This document shows positions 60,138 to 64,000 of a stretch of 64,000 nt of DNA, piece by piece. Under the pieces are notes generated by a model that worked only from the letters and a program-made list of their open reading frames with translations, did no database searches and was not told where the DNA came from. The position numbers were made by a program, and so were the translations under genes. Numbering within the stretch: position 1 is the stretch's first letter; every line of letters starts with the position of its first letter. This stretch comes from Marinobacterium nitratireducens (GTDB taxonomy: Bacteria; Pseudomonadota; Gammaproteobacteria; Pseudomonadales; Balneatricaceae). The DNA lies in NCBI RefSeq assembly GCF_014645375.1, contig NZ_BMLT01000001.1, forward strand, positions 492,835-556,834, read 5' to 3'.

Positions 60138-60884
60138 ATGAAGACAGGAGGCCACTTGAAGGCAGCTTACGGTGTAACCGCAGTTTCAATTGCCATCGGC
60201 GCCTTTCTTATCGCGCCCACGGCGCTATCCGAGGTCATAAAAAAATCGTCCTCGGGTATCTGCCATTCAGCAGACAGCCCCTATTACGCGAAAACCAAGA
60301 ATTTCACGGCCTTCAACACGCTGACGGCCTGCCTGGACAGCGGTGGGCGGATCCCGAAGGGGCAGAGACCACCGGTGCGCTCTACCCAGCCTGTAGCGGC
60401 CGGTACTAACTATGCCAGGGAGCGTTTCGGTCATGGCTGGGCTGATGTTGATGGAGACTGTCAGAACTCGCGCCAAGAGGCGCTGATTGCGCAGTCTACG
60501 GCGCCGGTGCGGTTCGCTAAATCTGATCAGTGCCGAGTGACCGCCGGCCGCTGGCATTCACCGTACTCCGGCGCAGTGATCCATGACGCATCGAAGATTG
60601 ATATAGATCACGTGGTTCCCCTCAAATGGGCATGGGACCATGGCGCCAACAACTGGAGCCAGGACACTAGGGAAAGCTTTGCCAACAACCCGGCCAACCT
60701 ATTCAGCGTTGAAGCATCAATGAACCGGCAGAAGGGCGCGAAGGGGCTTAATGAGTGGCTGCCACCTGCGAATCAGTGTCAGTACATCGCTCGATTCCTG
60801 CGGGTGATGAAGACCTATAAGCTGACACTCAGCGAGCAGGAGAGGCGGGACTACCAAGGTATCAGAACACAATGGTGCAGCTAG
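60138..60884 (+). CDS. Secreted HNH endonuclease (DUF1524-like)
   Basis: Nuclease of 248 residues with an N-terminal signal (about 1-31; VTAVSIAIGAFLIAPTALS). A Cys-containing segment follows, then the HNH core: NYARERFGHGWADVDGDCQNSR, DIDHVVPLKWAWDHGANNW (His pair) and FANNPANLFSVEASMNRQKGAKGLNEWLPP (Asn/His region). It is similar to the secreted HNH/DUF1524 nucleases. It would act outside the cytoplasm. The ATG at 60138 is used; a TTG at 60156 with AGGAGG upstream is an alternative. Confidence 0.83.
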   Translation: MKTGGHLKAAYGVTAVSIAIGAFLIAPTALSEVIKKSSSGICHSADSPYYAKTKNFTAFNTLTACLDSGGRIPKGQRPPVRSTQPVAAGTNYARERFGHGWADVDGDCQNSRQEALIAQSTAPVRFAKSDQCRVTAGRWHSPYSGAVIHDASKIDIDHVVPLKWAWDHGANNWSQDTRESFANNPANLFSVEASMNRQKGAKGLNEWLPPANQCQYIARFLRVMKTYKLTLSEQERRDYQGIRTQWCS

Positions 60885-60894
60885 CACCCGAACT

Positions 60895-61038
60895 CTGACA
60901 GAGGTGCGCGAGATCACTGACAAGTGGCTCGTCGAATTCAACGAGGAGTGGCCTCATGAATCATTGGGCGACCTGACGCCTTGGGCCTTCCTGGCTCAAC
61001 ATAACGATCGGATGGACTCTAATAACCCCTGGCACTAA
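60895..61038 (+). pseudogene. IS3-family transposase C-terminal remnant
   Basis: The frame from 60895 reads LTEVREITDKWLVEFNEEWPHESLGDLTPWAFL and ends NPWH and a stop at 61036-61038. The motif YN(E)ERPHESLGxLTP is the very conserved end of IS3 OrfB transposases. Here it is only 48 codons, without start or catalytic DDE part. An insertion sequence once lay here and was mostly deleted. Confidence 0.82.
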
Positions 61039-61354
61039 AACAGGGAGGTTTACATAGGGAGGTCAAATCTCAATAGCCCATGGACGTCAGCGACGCTATC
61101 GAACCAAGGCGGGAATCAAGCGGGCGGTAACCGGACGCCCTAAAGTGGGGGTGCTCGGTCTGTTAGCGCATCATCGATATGAGAAAACGCGGTACGTGCA
61201 GATACTCCGCAATCCAGTCGGTATGATTCTTACATGAGGGCTTCCTTGTGACGAACAGACAGCGACACTAGGCTATCAATTATATAGTTCTTGACACTTC
61301 CGATGAGCACCCGAATCCACAAAACCTCATAATACCAATAAGTTATATGACGTA
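61039..61354. other. Gene-free stretch with a dispersed repeat
   Basis: About 316 bases after the IS3 remnant. It contains the repeat copy at 61083-61134 and GTTAGCGC at about 61161. The rest has no supported gene. Confidence 0.4.
61083..61134 (+). repeat. Diverged dispersed repeat, copy 2
   Basis: Starts GACGTCAGCGACGCTATCGA and is the partner of 55307-55358. It lies 45 bases after the IS3 transposase remnant, so the repeat could belong to that element's neighbourhood. Confidence 0.5.
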
Positions 61355-61918
61355 ATGAGAATCCACGTTACCAAAAAGCTCGCAGAGAAACTGAAGAAAG
61401 CAGGGCATGTCATTGCAGCAGAGCCTGCAGCGCCTGGCAGCTTGCTGGATGGCTGGCATTCTAATCTGGTCGTCATTCAACGCCGTAACTGCGTACTTTT
61501 TGTCCATGACCAGACGCGCTACGCAGCCGCGTTGATCGGGATGACTCTTAAAGACCTCAAACAGATTGATCGTTTGTTCGAGGATATCCTGATTAACAGC
61601 ATGCTCAAACTCGGGTATCCAGCCGAACTCGTAGAACGAGCATCCAAATATCTGACGCCGCTGGAATTCGATACCCAATGTGATCGGTCTGTGCAAGGTA
61701 CGCTGCGGGTCGCTGCGCTGGAACTGGAAGCCCAGTACTGGAACGGCAGCGATATCATGGAGATCGGGCCAATATTCAGTTTCGGCCTGGCTGACGGAGC
61801 AGCCACGCAGCACCAGAGACCTCAAAGAATCACGATACCTGTGGCCGAACAAAGAGATGCAAAAGCTGCTCGAGCAGTTTCCAGTTTAGGCCGGGCAACT
61901 GGCAACGGGCATTCATAA
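61355..61918 (+). pseudogene. DUF6933-like protein, probably frameshifted
   Basis: The first about 135 residues look like the DUF6933 group: MRIHVTKKLAEKLKKAG, then LVVIQRRNCVLFVHDQTRYAAALIG and LPLEFDTQCDRSVQGTLR-type continuation (here LTPLEFDTQCDRSVQ). After about residue 140 the frame turns Ala/Arg-rich and unlikely. The next frame instead reads ESRYLWPNKEMQKLLEQFPV and stops at 61889, a natural protein end. A one-base shift near 61770-61800 would join them. Confidence 0.55.
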
Positions 61919-62317
61919 ACGCGTCGATACACGTAGCAAAACAGCGTGCGGTACGTTGCGTTACGTGCCACTTATCCCGCAGAAAAGAAATCTTCGCGAC
62001 TCTCCGCACCGGCAGGTGCCAGAACCGCAGAATCTCATCGTTAACTTGATTATGGGGTTTGAACCTGTTGCACGTGATAGCGCTAAAGCCCAGGGCGTAC
62101 GAGGCCTGGAGGGAATCAAGCAACCATGAGATCGGATCTCATCCTTAACTTGAAATAACAACAACAGAAGCGATTGATCCATCTCGTCACATCCTTTATT
62201 TAACATAATATACATTATACGCATATCTATAATGTCGTATTTAAGGGGGCTTCAGGCGTGTTTGTACTTACGCCCAAAGCTGTCGAACTGGGCTTGCGGG
62301 CATCCGGGTGCCGAGGC
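61919..62317. other. Spacer downstream of the integrase gene
   Basis: About 400 bases, AT-rich at the right end. An inverted repeat CATTATA...TATAATG (62213-62234) lies about 85 bases beyond the integrase stop. It could be part of the element's recombination region or a terminator. A minus-strand frame at 61830-62123 lacks support. Confidence 0.4.
62213..62234. repeat. AT-rich inverted repeat near the integrase 3' end
   Basis: CATTATA (62213-62219) and TATAATG (62228-62234) are perfect 7-base arms with an 8-base spacer. No U run follows on the minus strand. Confidence 0.35.
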
Positions 62318-63610
62318 CTAATCCGGGTTCGACAGGCGGTCCAGCGGTTTGCCGGCCGCCGACTCGTGACGCTCCGCCCGGCTGCTGTGCAGGTATTGCG
62401 ATGTGGTCTCGATGCTGTCGTGCCCGGCGTCTGCCTGGACATGCGACAGCGGTCTGCCGTTGAAGTTGATGTCGTGGGAAATACCGGTGTGCCGGATGCT
62501 GTGCGGCGTCATGGCCCGCATTTCCCGGGCATCCTGCTCGAAACCGTCCCGCTCGGCCTCATCGGCGGCGCAGCCGATCACGTGCGAGATTTCGTCGCGC
62601 AGCTGGCGAATACCCAGATTGGCATTGAGTACACCGGCATCCCGTCCGCGCCCGGCAGCGCGGTGGCGTACGAATAATGGCGTGGTTTCATTGGGTGCCG
62701 GGAGATCACTGAGACCCAGATGGGCCCGATAGCGCTTTAATGCCTTCAGCAGCGCACGGGAAACCGCCACGGTACGCTTTTTTCCCCCTTTGCTCAGCGG
62801 TACGAAGTAGCCCCAGACACCGGTCTTGCGGTCGCGCCGAAACTGTCCCATGACAGGAGCGAAACCGGGCCGTGCGGCGACTTCGGAGATGCGCAGATAG
62901 CAGCCGTACATCAACGCGATCAGAAACCGGGTGCGCTCGTGTTCCTCGGGGGCTTCGGCGGCCAGACGATCAGCCGCGGACATTACATATGACCACTGCA
63001 GTTCGGTGAAGGCCTTCATGTCCTCCGCGTCATCCAGCGAACCCGGCTGGCCCGTTCTGAAGCGGTTATTACGGATCATCATCAGCGCCGGATTGCGCTC
63101 GGTGTACTCTTCCTGGATCAGGTAGCCAAAGAACGACGACAGTATCGCCAGCTTGGTTTTGAGGGCACGCTCGGTGATTCGGTACGGCTGCTCTTCGCCA
63201 TCGATTCGCTTGCCAAGAAAGGGTCGCCAGTCCGGATTCGGCACCCGTTCGTCGAGTTGTTTGGAGTGCACGAACTGGGCGACATTGCGATATGCGATCA
63301 ACCGGTTCGGTGGCGCCATACAGTAATCGACATAGGCACTGAGCTGACGCCGGCCCAGCTCGGCGACCGGTTGCCGTTCGACGTCGAAGCACCAGTGCAG
63401 AAAAGTGGTCAGTTCGCTGCGGTATGTCTTGTAGTTGTTTTCGCTGTGACGCTGCTCCAGCAGCCACCCGAGTGCATACTCGTAGATCAGCGCAGCATCC
63501 GCCACCGGACCGAGCATGACTTCGGCCAGGTACAGATTGACGTGAGGATTTCCATCCTCGACATGACGAAGCGAATCGAACAACGGCATCACCGGCGGCA
63601 GGTCGAGCAT
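62318..63610 (-). CDS. Tyrosine recombinase/integrase of the island
   Basis: Site-specific recombinase of 430 residues. The N-terminal SAM-like/core-binding domain (about 35-180) contains NYKTYRSELTTFLHWCF. The catalytic domain (about 200-420) has Arg in YGCYLRISEVAARPGF, the Lys beta-hairpin SKGGKKRTVAV, HSIRH (370-374; H370, R373), H397 in AGHDSIETT and nucleophile Y406 in SQYLHSS. All catalytic residues are present. It is the only integrase in the window and lies at the edge of the accessory genes, so it probably mobilises the island to its left. It points toward the island. Confidence 0.92.
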   Translation of the reverse strand: MLDLPPVMPLFDSLRHVEDGNPHVNLYLAEVMLGPVADAALIYEYALGWLLEQRHSENNYKTYRSELTTFLHWCFDVERQPVAELGRRQLSAYVDYCMAPPNRLIAYRNVAQFVHSKQLDERVPNPDWRPFLGKRIDGEEQPYRITERALKTKLAILSSFFGYLIQEEYTERNPALMMIRNNRFRTGQPGSLDDAEDMKAFTELQWSYVMSAADRLAAEAPEEHERTRFLIALMYGCYLRISEVAARPGFAPVMGQFRRDRKTGVWGYFVPLSKGGKKRTVAVSRALLKALKRYRAHLGLSDLPAPNETTPLFVRHRAAGRGRDAGVLNANLGIRQLRDEISHVIGCAADEAERDGFEQDAREMRAMTPHSIRHTGISHDINFNGRPLSHVQADAGHDSIETTSQYLHSSRAERHESAAGKPLDRLSNPD

Positions 63611-63668
63611 CGGAAACTTCCATTTATTCCAGGATGGATACCAATTAAATCATATAGTTACACCTATG

Positions 63669-63692
63669 TGCCGATAAATTGCGTTATCGGCA
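63669..63692. terminator. Dyad between integrase and flanking gene
   Basis: TGCCGATAA (63669-63677) and TTATCGGCA (63684-63692) are perfect 9-bp arms with a 6-base loop. It lies just after the stop of the minus-strand gene at the window edge. It may end that gene's transcript, and integrases often use such dyads as attachment sites. Confidence 0.5.
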
Positions 63693-63704
63693 TAGAAGAC
63701 TGAC

Positions 63705-64000
63705 TCAGGGCTGCTCCGCCTGCGCAAGACAGTGCCCTGCGGCGGCATCGCCAAGCAGTATCCGCTTCAGCGCCATAGGCGCTGCGAAGGAGGAACCTTT
63801 CAGCGGCGGCCAGGAGCGCTTCGGGTATTCCTTCCCGCTGACGACCGATAACGGGATATCGGCACAACCGTCGCCATTAATGTCGTAACCTTGCGGAATG
63901 CCGTCGGGATCGTCGATGCGCCTGGCAAAATACGCGGCCTGCTCGTGCCTGTCGACAAGCGCATTGTCACTGACAAAGTCGCCAAGCTCCGGCTCGAGGG
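63705..64000 (-). CDS. C-terminal part of a possible subtilase-like protein (partial)
   Basis: The minus-strand frame is open from the window edge to a TGA at 63705-63707, about 97 residues. It contains DINGDGCADIPLSVVSG, a Ca-binding-like D-x-N-x-DG loop. It also contains KGSSFAAPMALKRIL, which resembles the catalytic Ser motif G-T-S-x-x-x-P of S8 peptidases with Ser for Thr. The Asp and His parts would lie outside the window, so the call is tentative. The product ends only about 20 residues after this motif. Confidence 0.5.
   Translation of the reverse strand, partial: LEPELGDFVSDNALVDRHEQAAYFARRIDDPDGIPQGYDINGDGCADIPLSVVSGKEYPKRSWPPLKGSSFAAPMALKRILLGDAAAGHCLAQAEQP

Noticed and set aside
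61830-62123. Minus-strand 97-codon frame between the DUF6933-like gene and the integrase
   Set aside because: No ribosome site or known motif, and it overlaps the likely true C-terminus of the DUF6933-like gene.
35300-63700. tRNA gene as island attachment site
   Set aside because: No cloverleaf-like sequence was found by eye at either end.
1-64000. CRISPR array
   Set aside because: No regularly spaced identical repeats with unique spacers; the 50-base hipBA repeats are only three and lie at a promoter.

Overview
The window looks like a high-GC gammaproteobacterial chromosome, probably an Oceanospirillales/Pseudomonadales-type heterotroph. The support is Gram-negative tripartite efflux, DksA, a HelD-type helicase, LoiP-like M48 lipoprotein, Pseudomonas-like REP sequences and a Puu putrescine set. 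I cannot name the genus.

Bases 1-35,700 are host-like and GC-rich. In order they hold: a LuxR-type response regulator and small genes; helicase IV (helD); a putrescine cluster (puuB oxidase, NhaC-type antiporter, puuA ligase, divergent puuR regulator); a block with a Cache-HAMP adenylate cyclase between two substrate-binding proteins that lack ABC partners, followed by an RND pump and its adaptor; a fused alpha/beta 2-oxoacid dehydrogenase E1; several tiny genes; a five-gene efflux run (AI-2E-type permease, NodT-like outer-membrane factor, EmrA-like adaptor, DUF2955 membrane protein, K+-channel-like pore protein); a CofD-like GAK-system protein; an AAA ATPase; loiP; an MFS exporter; and dksA.

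Bases from about 35,700 to 63,650 look like a mobile genomic island that ends in a tyrosine integrase (62,318-63,610). Composition shifts, remnants of insertion sequences are frequent, and nearly every intact gene is a conflict or defence gene. These are HigBA; a TOTE-type primase-helicase; HipBA with three operators spaced exactly 50 bp apart; an SOS-controlled umuD with a umuC fused in frame to the tail of a WYL-domain regulator; a three-gene TerB / BrxD-like ATPase / BrxHI-like helicase operon; a strongly AT-rich DRT3 pair of reverse transcriptases; a CoiA-like protein divergent from a membrane protein; and a secreted HNH nuclease.

The most striking observation is directly downstream of the second reverse transcriptase. 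A 91-nt segment (53,919-54,009) folds by eye into a 13-bp closing stem, an inner 6-bp stem and a UUCG-capped hairpin. It leaves ACACACAC (53,985-53,992) unpaired, as expected for a DRT3 non-coding RNA that templates GT-repeat DNA. Right of the integrase, host sequence appears to resume with the C-terminal end of a possible subtilase-like gene.
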